Shown here piece by piece: positions 41,241 through 49,518 of a stretch of DNA of 64,000 nucleotides (position 1 is its first letter; each line of letters opens with the position of its first letter). Position numbers and translations under genes: made by a program. The stretch lies in the NCBI GenBank assembly GCA_031549905.1, contig JAVBPC010000036.1, forward strand, positions 1 through 64,000, in the 5' to 3' direction. This stretch comes from Avichristensenella sp031549905. GTDB lineage: Bacteria; Bacillota; Clostridia; Christensenellales; Aristaeellaceae. The notes below the pieces were generated by a model. The model did no database searches. It was not told where the DNA came from and saw nothing but the letters and a program-made list of their open reading frames with translations.

Positions 41241-41314
41241 GGCGCCATAGCCAAGTGGTAAGGCGAAGGTCTGCAAAATCTTTATCACCAGTTCGAATCT
41301 GGTTGGCGCCTCCA
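41241..41314 (+). tRNA. tRNA-Cys (anticodon GCA)
   Basis: 74 nt with encoded CCA. Acceptor GGCGCCA/TGGCGCC; anticodon stem-loop AAGGT-CTGCAAA-ATCTT. Confidence 0.96.
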
Positions 41315-41315
41315 T

Positions 41316-41347
41316 GAAACCGGTGACCGCAAGGCCGCCGGTTTTTC
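41316..41347 (+). terminator. Terminator of the tRNA cluster
   Basis: ACCGGTGACC...CCGCCGGTTTTTCTTT: GC-rich stem with a T-run, just past tRNA-Cys. Confidence 0.7.
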
Positions 41348-41422
41348 TTTGGTTGACGCGCCTGCCCCGGCGTGATACCATGAGCCAAGACTGTGCACAA
41401 GACACCAGAGGAGGGGGCGGCC

Positions 41423-42025
41423 ATGGCCGGAAACCCCGACACGTTGCCGCGCTGTTTGCGCGCGTGGTTTCGTTCGCGAAGGCTGCTAGCGGAAGGCAAG
41501 AAAAAGCAGCAGGTGATGAACGCCGCCGTGCTGATGCCTACACTTGCGCTGTTTGCGGCGCTTGGCGTGTTCCTGAATGATTCCTATTTTGAACGGAATT
41601 TGGGCGCGCCCGCCCAAACGCCGTTGCCGCCTGCGGTGACGGAGCTTGCAACGCCCACAGCCGCACCGGAAGAAACGGCGATTCCGGCCGCACCGGAAAC
41701 GACCGCGCCCACAAATGCCGCGGCCGTTGCGCCGGTGCCGGTGGTGACAGCCACGCCTACGGCCAGGGCAACAACAGCGCAACGCCCAACAGCCATCATA
41801 GCCACGTTAGCGTGGCCGCCGCCCGCAACGGAAACACCGGCGCCCACTGAGGCGGCAACCGCCGTTCCAATGCCGGAAGAAGTGCGCGTATTCATCCCGC
41901 AAAGCGGCGCGCGCTACCACAAAACCGCCACCTGCAGCAGCATGGTGGACCCCACGGAGGTCACCCTGCAGGAAGCGAGGGACCAGGGTTTTACGCCGTG
42001 CAAGCGCTGCAACCCGCCGGAATAA
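41423..42025 (+). CDS. Membrane protein with Thr/Pro/Ala-rich linker and C-terminal Cys/His motif
   Basis: A 200-residue protein of unknown function. The ATG at 41423 follows GAGGGGGCGGCC (an in-frame GTG at 41393 lacks a site). A basic N-terminus leads to one membrane helix (about 36-53, VLMPTLALFAALGVFL). Then comes a long low-complexity linker of Thr, Pro and Ala (about 65-160), and a compact C-terminus YHKTATCSS...GFTPCKRCNPP. The H-x4-C plus C-x2-C arrangement looks like the small metal-binding module found at the ends of some secreted nucleases and Ada-like domains. It is therefore a surface-displayed metal-binding tip on a stalk. No operon partner is evident. Confidence 0.7.
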   Translation: MAGNPDTLPRCLRAWFRSRRLLAEGKKKQQVMNAAVLMPTLALFAALGVFLNDSYFERNLGAPAQTPLPPAVTELATPTAAPEETAIPAAPETTAPTNAAAVAPVPVVTATPTARATTAQRPTAIIATLAWPPPATETPAPTEAATAVPMPEEVRVFIPQSGARYHKTATCSSMVDPTEVTLQEARDQGFTPCKRCNPPE

Positions 42026-42060
42026 TTCAGTAAAACTATAACGACAAAGGAGCAATTTTC

Positions 42061-42927
42061 ATGAAAAAGGCAACCATCAACCGCGATCGTCTGGTCATGC
42101 AAAGCCTGCTGGGCGAAGTGCACCACCCCACGATGGGCACCCCCTACCGCATGGATATCACCGGCGTGGGCCATGTGCTGCCCGCCGTGGGCGGCATCAC
42201 CTATAACGTGAAAATCGGGGACAGCGTGTACGCCATGGAGTGCGATCACGTCGAACCGGGCGTTTCCATGCAGAATTCCCATGAAAGCGAAAACCGCGCG
42301 CTGAACACGCTTTCCTGCGTGGGCAACGTGGCCACCGTCGTATCCGGCGATGCGAAGGGCGAAAAAGGCTTTGTCACCGGCAAGCACGGCGGCATCGAGC
42401 ATGTGCTTGTATATTTCCCCAGGGAGACGCTGGAAAAGATGGTCATTGGCGATAAGATTCAGATCCGCTCGCAGGGGCAGGGCATGCTGGTCGAAGGGTT
42501 TGAGGACAGCGTGATCGCAATGAACACCGACCCCGGCCTTTTTGACAAGCTGAACATCACCGTGGAAAACGGCAAGCTGGTGGTGCCCGTTGCCGCGAAG
42601 GTGCCTGCATATCTGATGGGTTCAGGTATTGGCTCCGGCACGGCGGGCAGCGGCGATTACGACATCATGACGGCCGACAAAGAGGAACTTGCCCGGCACG
42701 GCCTTGACAAGCTGCGCTACGGCGACATCGTGCTGCTGCAGAACTGCGACACCACCTACGGGCGCGGGTACCTGACGGGCGCGGTCACCATCGGCGTCGT
42801 CGTGCACTCAGATTGTCTCAAGACAGGGCACGGCCCCGGCGTCACCACGCTGCTGACTTCCCGCCAGCCGGTCATCGAGGGGGTAATCACCCCCGGCGCG
42901 AACCTGGCGGATTATATGGGTGTATAG
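42061..42927 (+). CDS. DUF4438 family protein
   Basis: A 288-residue cytoplasmic protein matching the DUF4438 family from end to end: PYRMDITGVGHVLPAVGGIT near the N-terminus, DHVEPGVSMQN, CVGNVATVVSGDAKGEKGFV in the middle, RYGDIVLLQNCDTTYGRGYL and TIGVVVHSDCLKTGHGPGVT near the end. The function has not been established in the family. The ATG follows AAAGGAGCAATTTTC. Its TAG stop codon is also the outer tip of inverted repeat copy C. Confidence 0.85.
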   Translation: MKKATINRDRLVMQSLLGEVHHPTMGTPYRMDITGVGHVLPAVGGITYNVKIGDSVYAMECDHVEPGVSMQNSHESENRALNTLSCVGNVATVVSGDAKGEKGFVTGKHGGIEHVLVYFPRETLEKMVIGDKIQIRSQGQGMLVEGFEDSVIAMNTDPGLFDKLNITVENGKLVVPVAAKVPAYLMGSGIGSGTAGSGDYDIMTADKEELARHGLDKLRYGDIVLLQNCDTTYGRGYLTGAVTIGVVVHSDCLKTGHGPGVTTLLTSRQPVIEGVITPGANLADYMGV

Positions 42928-43086
42928 AGCAATTTCCGAAAACATAGAACATGGATTTGCCAGAGATTTTGCTGTCTCGCTAAGTCGAGGGAATAAGGCG
43001 TAGCAGCGCTACGCCGCGTGGACGAGACGACGCGAGACGGCAAAAGATCGGCAAAGACATGTTCTGTGTTTGAGAGAAATGCTCTA
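42925..43086. repeat. Long imperfect inverted repeat, copy C
   Basis: 162 nt and the best preserved copy. Left arm TAGAGCAATTTCCGAAAACA and the complement of the right arm TAGAGCATTTCTCTCAAACA match along most of 75-80 nt (shared AGAACATG, TTTGCC, GTCTCGC). The centre is GTAGC-AGC-GCTAC. It fills the gap between the DUF4438 gene, whose stop codon lies inside the repeat end, and the lipid kinase. Confidence 0.85.
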
Positions 43087-43115
43087 AATAATTTAGAAAC
43101 CAAAGAGGACGCCCC

Positions 43116-43982
43116 ATGCACCATGTACTGATCAACCCGACCGCCGGTAACGGCCGTGCCGTGCCTATCGGCGAAATGGTTAGCCTCAGGCTGACCGAAC
43201 TTTCCATCCCCCATAAAACCATCCTGACCGAGCGCGTGGGCCACGCCACGGAGCTGGCCCGCGCCGCCGCATCGGATGGGGTGGGCACCGTCATTTCCGT
43301 CGGCGGGGACGGCACGGTTTCAGAGATTGTGCAGGGGCTTGCCCATACCGGCACCGCGCTTGCCATCATCCCGGCGGGCACGGGCAACGACATGTCCAAA
43401 ACGCTTGGCATCCCAAAGCAGCCGCTGGAAGCGCTGGAATTCGCGCTGTCCCATCCCCCGCGCAAAACCGATGCCGGGCGGTTGAACGATTTCATTTTCA
43501 TCAACGTGTGCGGCACCGGGTTTGATGTGCAGGTGCTTGAATATGCCGAGATCGCGAAAAAGTATGTGCGCGGGATGCTGCCGTACCTGTGGGGCGTGAT
43601 CCGCACCATTTTCACCTTCCACCCCGTGATGGCAACGTTTTCCGCGGACGGCGAAGCGCCCGTCACGGGGCCGCTGCTGATCCTGGCCGTGGCGAACGGG
43701 CGCTGCTTCGGCGGCGGCATCGAGATCGCGCCGGACGCCGTCCCGGATGACGGGCTATTCGATCTGGTGACGGTGGATGAGATGCCCCGCCGCATCATGC
43801 CCTTTCAGCTGCCCAAGCTGGTCGGCGGGCGCGTGATGCAGATCCCCGGCGTATCCTACCGCCGCTGCAAAACCGTGACGGTGACTGCGCCGAACATGCG
43901 TGTAAACATTGACGGGGGGATTCACCCCGTGGAGCGCGCGGAATTTTCCATGCTGCCGGGGGCTATGCTGGTGCATTGGTAG
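43116..43982 (+). CDS. YegS/DgkB-type lipid (diacylglycerol) kinase
   Basis: A 288-residue kinase of the DAGK/YegS family. The ATP-binding and catalytic motifs are present: LINPTAGNGRA at the N-terminus, VGGDGTVSEIVQG (GGDGT), PAGTGNDMSKTLGIP (GTxND), and NIDGG followed by HPVERAEFSMLPG near the end. It phosphorylates diacylglycerol or a related lipid and normally feeds phosphatidic acid back into phospholipid synthesis. The ATG follows AAAGAGGACGCCCC. The last 20 nt overlap the end of the convergent alpha/beta hydrolase gene. Confidence 0.93.
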   Translation: MHHVLINPTAGNGRAVPIGEMVSLRLTELSIPHKTILTERVGHATELARAAASDGVGTVISVGGDGTVSEIVQGLAHTGTALAIIPAGTGNDMSKTLGIPKQPLEALEFALSHPPRKTDAGRLNDFIFINVCGTGFDVQVLEYAEIAKKYVRGMLPYLWGVIRTIFTFHPVMATFSADGEAPVTGPLLILAVANGRCFGGGIEIAPDAVPDDGLFDLVTVDEMPRRIMPFQLPKLVGGRVMQIPGVSYRRCKTVTVTAPNMRVNIDGGIHPVERAEFSMLPGAMLVHW

Positions 43983-44745
43983 CAGTGTGGGAAAGCGGCA
44001 AATGTTCTTCAATAAAACCTAATAGGGCTTTGGTTATTGCGGCATGTTCGCTTGGCGTGTAGTACACATGCAGCGAAGCGGAAAGTGCCAGCGATGTAAC
44101 AGGCGCGTTTGCAAGGCGGGATGCAATCATCGGCATGCTTTTGAACGCGACGGTTTCATCCTTTTGCGAGTAGACCAGCAGCACCGGCGACGTGACGCGC
44201 GCCATGCTGGCAAGCGTTGACCGCATCAGCTTTTTGATCTCAAGGACCGAATGCAGCAACGCCGGCGCGGCGGAAACGCCGAATCCGGAAACACTGCATG
44301 CGGCCAGATATGTTCGTCTGATGGGATGCTCTCTCCGGTAGAACGCCAACCGGATGCGCGCGCGAAGGGAATGCGGCGCAACATAGTTCAGCCTTGCCGG
44401 CGCGCCGATAGCGCAAACCCCCGCAATCGGAAGGTTTCCAGCCGCCGCGATTTTGAGCGAAATCAGCCCGCCTATCGAATGCCCGACCAGAAACACGCTT
44501 TTGTATTTTGCGCAGTACGCGCTTATTTCTGTTTCGGCAGCCTTAAGCCAATCGCTTTCACCGACCCTCAGCAGGGCTTTGGCATCGCCTCCATGGCCCG
44601 GCAGCAGCAGCGACGCAACCGAGTAGCCCGACGCAAGCGCCGCATCCGCCCAGTCGTTAAATTGCTCAGGGCTTCCTAAAAAGCCGTGAATGAAAACGAC
44701 GATCCCTTTTGCTTTATCCTTTTCTTTGCAACTGGCTTGGTGCAT
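43963..44745 (-). CDS. Alpha/beta hydrolase (carboxylesterase-like)
   Basis: A 260-residue serine hydrolase. Oxyanion region VVFIHGFLGSPEQFNDWADA, nucleophile elbow GHSIGG, and candidate Asp in VYSQKDETV and His in SLHVYYTPSEH complete a lipase/carboxylesterase-type triad (Est30-like, including the short cap). The substrate is probably a short acyl ester or monoacylglycerol. The ATG at 44745 follows GGGGTAAG. It lies 12 nt downstream of dnaX and is probably cotranscribed with it. Its end overlaps the convergent lipid kinase gene by 20 nt. Confidence 0.88.
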   Translation of the reverse strand: MHQASCKEKDKAKGIVVFIHGFLGSPEQFNDWADAALASGYSVASLLLPGHGGDAKALLRVGESDWLKAAETEISAYCAKYKSVFLVGHSIGGLISLKIAAAGNLPIAGVCAIGAPARLNYVAPHSLRARIRLAFYRREHPIRRTYLAACSVSGFGVSAAPALLHSVLEIKKLMRSTLASMARVTSPVLLVYSQKDETVAFKSMPMIASRLANAPVTSLALSASLHVYYTPSEHAAITKALLGFIEEHLPLSHTATNAPA

Positions 44746-44757
44746 TGGCTTACCCCG

Positions 44758-46374
44758 TCAATCCTCATCCACCACTTCCACCTTGTCCCGCCCAAACATA
44801 TCAAAAACGGCCTGCAAAGTATCCTTTTGCTTTGCCGTATCCTGCGCAGGCGCCCCTTCCATCTCAGGAAGGAAGCGCATGGGGCGGCCCGCCGCCTCGG
44901 TCAGCGCCGCCGTGATGATCTGCGCGTTGTCCTCCTTGCGCAGCACGTTCAGGAAAATCTCATTCTCCTTTTTGAAAGCAATGCGCGCCGCATCGCCGTC
45001 AATCCCCAGGAACCGGCCCATCCTGACCTGCGAATAGAGCATCATGCTGCTATCCCTCAGGATTTTTATCACCCCATCCCAAATCGCCTGGCTGGATGCG
45101 GATGCCGGTGCGGGCACGGTTTTCTGTTGCTGCGCGGGGGCGGCCGGGCGCTTCGCCGTCAAAGCGGCATCGGCGGATTGTGACTGTACCGCTGCCGCCG
45201 CCGGCGCGGCAACCACGCCGTTTTGTATCTTCTTTTCAACCAGATCAACCCTGGCTGCCAATGCGTCCAGCCGGAGCGCATCCTCCGGCAGGCAGGCCCG
45301 CACCGCCGAAACCTCCAGCGCCACGCGCGGCTGCGCCGCCCAGCGCATGTCGGTATCCGTATTCATGAACAGGTCCAGCAGCGCCAGCAGCCTTTCGCGG
45401 GAAACTTCCGCACCCTGTTTGATGAAACGCTGCGCATCTTCCAGCGTGATCTCCAGCAGCTGGGACAGCTTGTCCTGCGGCAATGTTTGCGACAGCATCA
45501 GCGCGCGCAGGTGCGTGGTGATATCCTTGGCGAACACCTGCGGCTCGCGCCCGGATCGCATCAGTTCATCGATACCTAACAGCGCGCCCGCAGCGTCCCC
45601 GGCAATCAGCCTGCCCGCAAACTGGAACAGAAACCCCCTGTCCGATGCGCCCAGCACCTCGCGCACCAGCGCCGCATCCACCGACCCGCCGCCGTACGAC
45701 AGGCACATATCCAGCAGGCTGATCGCATCGCGCATACCCCCCTCAGCCGCGTGGGCGATCAGGGACAGCGCTTCCGGCTCCGCGTGGCTATGCTCGCCTT
45801 CCACGATGTGGCGCAGCCTGCCCGCGATCTGCTCCGCCGGAAAGCGGCGGAAGTCATAGCGCTGGCAGCGGGACAGGATGGTAGCGGGCAGGCGCTGCGG
45901 CTCCGTGGTGGCCAGAATGAACAGCGCATGGGGCGGCGGCTCTTCCAGCGTTTTCAGCAGCGCATTAAACGCGCCGGTGGACAGCATGTGCACCTCATCG
46001 ATGATGTACACGCGGTACTTTCCGTGCTGCGGCGGGTACTTGACCTTCTCGCGCAGATCGCGGATCTCATCCACGCCGTTGTTGGATGCGGCGTCAATCT
46101 CAACGATATCCAGGCAGTTTTCGGCGCTCAGCGCGTCGCACACAGCGCAATGGCCGCACGCCTCGCCGCTGACCGGCGTTTCGCAGTTGACGGAGCGCGC
46201 GAGTATCTTGGCGGCGGTCGTTTTGCCGGTGCCGCGGCTGCCGCAAAACAAATAGGCATGCGTGATCCGTCCCGACACCACCTGATTGCGCAGCGTTGTG
46301 ACAATCGCTTCCTGCCCCACAAAATCTGAAAAAGTAGCGGGCCGCCACTGGCGGTACAAGGCTTGCGTGGCCAT
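44758..46374 (-). CDS. dnaX: DNA polymerase III subunits gamma and tau
   Basis: A 538-residue clamp-loader ATPase. The start at 46374 (GGGGGATAAA) gives the canonical MATQALYRQWRPATFSDFVG. Walker A GSRGTGKTT, zinc-binding Cys set (CETPVSGEACGHCAVC), Walker B YIIDEVHML, sensor ATTEPQRLPATILSRCQRYD. Then the collar domain (about 230-370), an Ala/Gln-rich linker and a tau-like C-terminal domain. I see no slippery A-run for a frameshifted gamma form. The usual neighbours ybaB (yaaK) and recR do not follow; an alpha/beta hydrolase gene does. Confidence 0.96.
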   Translation of the reverse strand: MATQALYRQWRPATFSDFVGQEAIVTTLRNQVVSGRITHAYLFCGSRGTGKTTAAKILARSVNCETPVSGEACGHCAVCDALSAENCLDIVEIDAASNNGVDEIRDLREKVKYPPQHGKYRVYIIDEVHMLSTGAFNALLKTLEEPPPHALFILATTEPQRLPATILSRCQRYDFRRFPAEQIAGRLRHIVEGEHSHAEPEALSLIAHAAEGGMRDAISLLDMCLSYGGGSVDAALVREVLGASDRGFLFQFAGRLIAGDAAGALLGIDELMRSGREPQVFAKDITTHLRALMLSQTLPQDKLSQLLEITLEDAQRFIKQGAEVSRERLLALLDLFMNTDTDMRWAAQPRVALEVSAVRACLPEDALRLDALAARVDLVEKKIQNGVVAAPAAAAVQSQSADAALTAKRPAAPAQQQKTVPAPASASSQAIWDGVIKILRDSSMMLYSQVRMGRFLGIDGDAARIAFKKENEIFLNVLRKEDNAQIITAALTEAAGRPMRFLPEMEGAPAQDTAKQKDTLQAVFDMFGRDKVEVVDED

Positions 46375-46392
46375 TTTATCCCCCCTGATGGT

Positions 46393-46421
46393 ATTATCCC
46401 ACAGGGAAGGACAATATGCAA
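46393..46421 (-). promoter_or_regulatory. Promoter of dnaX
   Basis: Minus strand TTGCAT, 17-nt spacer, GATAAT, ending 19 nt before the dnaX start, so the leader would be very short. Confidence 0.55.
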
Positions 46422-46486
46422 ATACGTAACTTTGCTTTTTCAAAACATGTTTAGCCATTTTGCAGCGAACTGGCGTTTTGCAATTG

Positions 46487-46515
46487 TTGACGCGTATTCA
46501 CGCGGATGCTATACT
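46487..46515 (+). promoter_or_regulatory. Promoter of the secreted hydrolase operon
   Basis: TTGACG, 17-nt spacer, TATACT, followed by GGGAGGG and ATG at 46536. Confidence 0.75.
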
Positions 46516-46535
46516 GATGCTGGGAGGGATTCATC

Positions 46536-47783
46536 ATGAAAAAAGCAATTTGTTTGTTGGTCGTGTTATGTTTGGCCCTGCCGTTTGCGGCGTTTGGCGA
46601 GGCCCTTGACCCCGTAGCTGAAACCAAAACGCTGATCGAAGCGCTGTTTGCCGGCGATGCGCAGACCGTGTTTGACCGCCTGACACCCGAAATGCAACAG
46701 GCCGCGCCGCTTGCCATGTTGGAGGGGCTGCCCGAAATGCTTGCCGCGCAGTGCGGCGCGTTTACGGGCTTCAGTGACGAAGCCGCACAGGGAAACGCAG
46801 CCGTGATGCGCATCCTCATGGAAAAAATGAACCTGCTGGCACAGTTCATGTACAATGAAGAGGGCAAAATTGCGCTGTTTTCCATTACGATCGACCCGAC
46901 TCTGCCCAAAGAAGAAGCGCCCCTTGCCGATAATGAAGAGGCAGTTGCCGTCGGGCCCTTGGCGCTGCCGGGCATTCTGACCCTGCCCAAGGAGGGGGAC
47001 AAGTTCCCTGCCGTGGTGCTGGTGCACGGCTCCGGCCCCAACGACCGCAACGAAACGCTGGGCGCTACCGCCATTTTCCGCGACATCGCGGAAGGCCTTT
47101 CCGCGCAGGGCATCGCGGTGCTGCGGTATGACAAGCGCACCTACCTGATGCAGCAGGGGAAGCTGGCCGTCACGCAGGAAGAGCTTCAAAACCTAACCAT
47201 GTATGATGAAACGGTGATAGACGCCGTGGCCGCGGTGGAGATGCTTCGCGCCGACCCGCGCATCGACCCGGACCGCGTGTTTGTTATCGGCCACAGCCAG
47301 GGCGCAATCCTGGCCACGACGATTGACGCCGAGGCGAACGCCGCCGGCCTGATCCTGATGGCAGGCACGCTGCGCACTTTGACCGATGTGCTGGCCGACC
47401 AGCTGGAGGCCGCCGCGCCCGAGCTGGACGCCGCCGACATCGAAACCGCGCGTACCCTGCCCGGCAAAACCGAAGAAGAGGCCCGGGCGCTGACGCTGCT
47501 TGGCAACCCCGCCTACTCCTTCTGGGAGCAGGCGCAGCACGACCTGACGGCACTTGCGGAAGCCAGCGACGCGCCGATGCTGATCCTGCAGGGAGAACTG
47601 GATACGCAGATCTATCTTGACCGCGACTACCCGCTGTGGGAGCAGTTCGCGGCCGCGCACCCGGATAAGGACATCACGCTAAAGGTGTACGAAGGACTGG
47701 GTCACGCGTTTGTGCCGGCGGACGGCGCGGTGCTTTCCCGCGATGTGCTTGCAGATATCGCGGCATGGATTTTGGATCGCTAA
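46536..47783 (+). CDS. Secreted alpha/beta hydrolase with N-terminal DUF3887-like domain
   Basis: A 415-residue exported serine hydrolase. Signal peptide (1-21, ending AAFGEA), a small helical domain resembling DUF3887 (about 25-110; LIEALFAGDAQTVFDRLTPE), then the hydrolase: VVLVHGSGPNDRNETLG (oxyanion), VFVIGHSQGAILA (nucleophile elbow GHSQG), LILQGELDTQI (Asp) and GLGHAFVP (His). The family is described as dienelactone-hydrolase or BAAT-like esterases; the substrate is unknown. It has its own promoter and lies 12 nt upstream of the VanY-like gene, so the two form an envelope-related operon. Confidence 0.88.
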   Translation: MKKAICLLVVLCLALPFAAFGEALDPVAETKTLIEALFAGDAQTVFDRLTPEMQQAAPLAMLEGLPEMLAAQCGAFTGFSDEAAQGNAAVMRILMEKMNLLAQFMYNEEGKIALFSITIDPTLPKEEAPLADNEEAVAVGPLALPGILTLPKEGDKFPAVVLVHGSGPNDRNETLGATAIFRDIAEGLSAQGIAVLRYDKRTYLMQQGKLAVTQEELQNLTMYDETVIDAVAAVEMLRADPRIDPDRVFVIGHSQGAILATTIDAEANAAGLILMAGTLRTLTDVLADQLEAAAPELDAADIETARTLPGKTEEEARALTLLGNPAYSFWEQAQHDLTALAEASDAPMLILQGELDTQIYLDRDYPLWEQFAAAHPDKDITLKVYEGLGHAFVPADGAVLSRDVLADIAAWILDR

Positions 47784-47795
47784 GGCAGGGATTAG

Positions 47796-48635
47796 ATGCG
47801 ACAAAACCGTCGGTTTCCCATACTCTCGTGCATCGTCGTGATGGCGCTTGTGATGGGCGTTGGGTATCAGTGTTCCAAAAGCGCGGACACGCCGCAGACG
47901 GCGCTGTCTAAGGTCAGCGCTTCTATCGCCGGGCTTGGCAACAGCTTCCGGCTGCTGTCTCAGTCGCTTGCCGAGGGGAACGCTGTGTTTACCGACTCGT
48001 TTGTGGATCAGCCCACGCCGGAGCCCACGCAGGTGGCGGGCGATCCCGCACCCCTTCTGGTCAACCTTAAAAACCCGGTCCCGGATGATTTTACCCCGAC
48101 TGATCTGGTGCGCATGCGCGAGTACTGCGACAGCAAGGTCGTCTACATCAAGGGCAGCGAGATCGACGGCAACCGCACGGCGGTAGATGCGCTGATGACG
48201 ATGCTTCGCGCGGCGATTGAGCAGGGCGTTTCCAATTGGCAGATCAACGCTGGGTACAGGTCGGTCAAATACCAGCAGCAGCTGTGGGACAACAAGGCGT
48301 ACGAATACCGCCAGCAGGGGTTGAGCGCCAGCAAGGCACAGGAGGCGACCGCGAAATACGTTGCGAAGCCCGGCTCCAGCGAACACCACACCGGCCTTGC
48401 ATTCGATGTGACCGTGCCCGGCGAAAGTTTCCCCACAACCAAGCAGAGCAAGTGGCTTGCCGAAAACTGCTGGGAGTATGGGTTCATCATCCGCTATACG
48501 GAAGAAAAGCAGCCGATCACCGGCATCAATGCCGAGCCGTGGCACATCCGCTATGTCGGCCAGCCGCACGCCCGGATTATGCACGAAAACAACTGGTGCC
48601 TGGAGGAGTACATCGAGACGCTGAACAACCAGTAG
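47796..48635 (+). CDS. VanY-type D-alanyl-D-alanine carboxypeptidase
   Basis: A 279-residue exported metallopeptidase (peptidase M15B). An N-terminal membrane helix or signal (about 8-24, with a Cys at residue 26 that could be lipid-modified: MGVGYQC), a Ser/Pro linker, then the catalytic domain. The zinc site is complete: SSEHHTGLAFDV (SxHxxGxAxD) and EPWHIRYVG (E-x-W-H). QINAGYRSVKYQQQLW is also typical. It trims the terminal D-Ala of peptidoglycan stem peptides. There is no van resistance context, so ordinary wall turnover is more likely than vancomycin resistance. Confidence 0.92.
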   Translation: MRQNRRFPILSCIVVMALVMGVGYQCSKSADTPQTALSKVSASIAGLGNSFRLLSQSLAEGNAVFTDSFVDQPTPEPTQVAGDPAPLLVNLKNPVPDDFTPTDLVRMREYCDSKVVYIKGSEIDGNRTAVDALMTMLRAAIEQGVSNWQINAGYRSVKYQQQLWDNKAYEYRQQGLSASKAQEATAKYVAKPGSSEHHTGLAFDVTVPGESFPTTKQSKWLAENCWEYGFIIRYTEEKQPITGINAEPWHIRYVGQPHARIMHENNWCLEEYIETLNNQ

Positions 48636-48668
48636 TACACGCGCGTACCAAAGAGAGGAGGATTCCAA

Positions 48669-49358
48669 ATGGACCGACTCATCGAAACGCTGCAGGAAAT
48701 CGGGTATCGCTTTGAGGAAGGCGCGCCGCTGCGCACGGTGGATCACGGAGGTAAGCCGCTGGTGATACGCCAGCTGACAGCCGTGGCCCCGTCCGGGCAA
48801 AGCCTGCTCATCCCGTGCGACACATCGCCGCTTCTTTTCCCTGGCGATGAGGACGAGCACGCCGCTTCCTGCGCGGAGGTATACCGCGCGTACTACGCTC
48901 TGGATAACGCTGCGCTGTGCTTTCTGCTGCAGGGGTATACGCTGAAAACACAGCAATACCTGAAGATGGAAAAGGCGCGCATCGGCCTGATCGGCTACAA
49001 AGAGGGCCTGCCGGAAGGCTTCTTCGCGCGGGATAAGTACCCGATTCCGTTCGGCATCGGCGATGTGGATGTGGGCCGCTATGCCGACGGGCGGTATGTG
49101 GCGCAAAGCGCGCAGGCCATCTACGGCGACACGCATGTGCTGCGCCTGCATTTTGACCACTACCCCACCAGGCCGGATGTGGAGGACGCGGTGATCATTA
49201 GAAAGCTGGAGCGCGACTTCCGCATGGGCCGCCATAAGGAAACCTTCATCTGCGCCGATTGCGGCCTTGAAAAGCATTGGCTGGATATTGACGGCCCCAT
49301 AGGGCGCAAGCTGCGCATGCGGCTTTCCAGGCGGTGCGGGTGCAGAAACGGCGAATAG
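48669..49358 (+). CDS. Hypothetical protein with C-terminal Cys pairs
   Basis: A 229-residue cytoplasmic protein that I do not recognise. The ATG follows AGAGAGGAGG. Mixed alpha/beta composition without signal or membrane segments. The C-terminus carries FICADCGLEKHWLDIDG...RRCGC, so a small zinc site is possible (C-x2-C plus C-x-C). It lies 33 nt downstream of the VanY-like gene and before a strong hairpin terminator, so it may be the last gene of the hydrolase-VanY operon. Confidence 0.65.
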   Translation: MDRLIETLQEIGYRFEEGAPLRTVDHGGKPLVIRQLTAVAPSGQSLLIPCDTSPLLFPGDEDEHAASCAEVYRAYYALDNAALCFLLQGYTLKTQQYLKMEKARIGLIGYKEGLPEGFFARDKYPIPFGIGDVDVGRYADGRYVAQSAQAIYGDTHVLRLHFDHYPTRPDVEDAVIIRKLERDFRMGRHKETFICADCGLEKHWLDIDGPIGRKLRMRLSRRCGCRNGE

Positions 49359-49380
49359 CCAACTTCCCACGCTGCTACGG

Positions 49381-49432
49381 CAATACCGCATAAAGCGCCG
49401 GCACGCGGGCGCCTATGCTTTGTGCGGTATTG
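49381..49432 (+). terminator. Long hairpin between the hypothetical gene and msrA
   Basis: CAATACCGCATAAAGC ... GCTTTGTGCGGTATTG, about 16-bp imperfect stem with a GC-rich loop; it ends the upstream operon before the msrA promoter. Confidence 0.65.
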
Positions 49433-49451
49433 ACTGATTCTTTGCGCACTG

Positions 49452-49480
49452 TTGTAATTCGGAAAAAAACGGTGTATCCT
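49452..49480 (+). promoter_or_regulatory. Promoter of msrA
   Basis: TTGTAA, 17-nt spacer, TATCCT. A small hairpin GCCGG-TTTT-CCGGC lies just before the GGGGGG ribosome binding site. Confidence 0.55.
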
Positions 49481-49518
49481 ACTCCCTGCCGGTTTTCCGG
49501 CAAAAGGGGGGAATTGTT

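Noticed and set aside
44758..46374. Programmed frameshift in dnaX giving a gamma form
   Set aside because: No A-rich slippery heptamer with a following stem was seen in the linker region.
47796..48635. Vancomycin resistance (vanY)
   Set aside because: The domain is VanY-type, but no vanHAX, vanS or vanR genes are present; ordinary wall carboxypeptidase activity is more likely.
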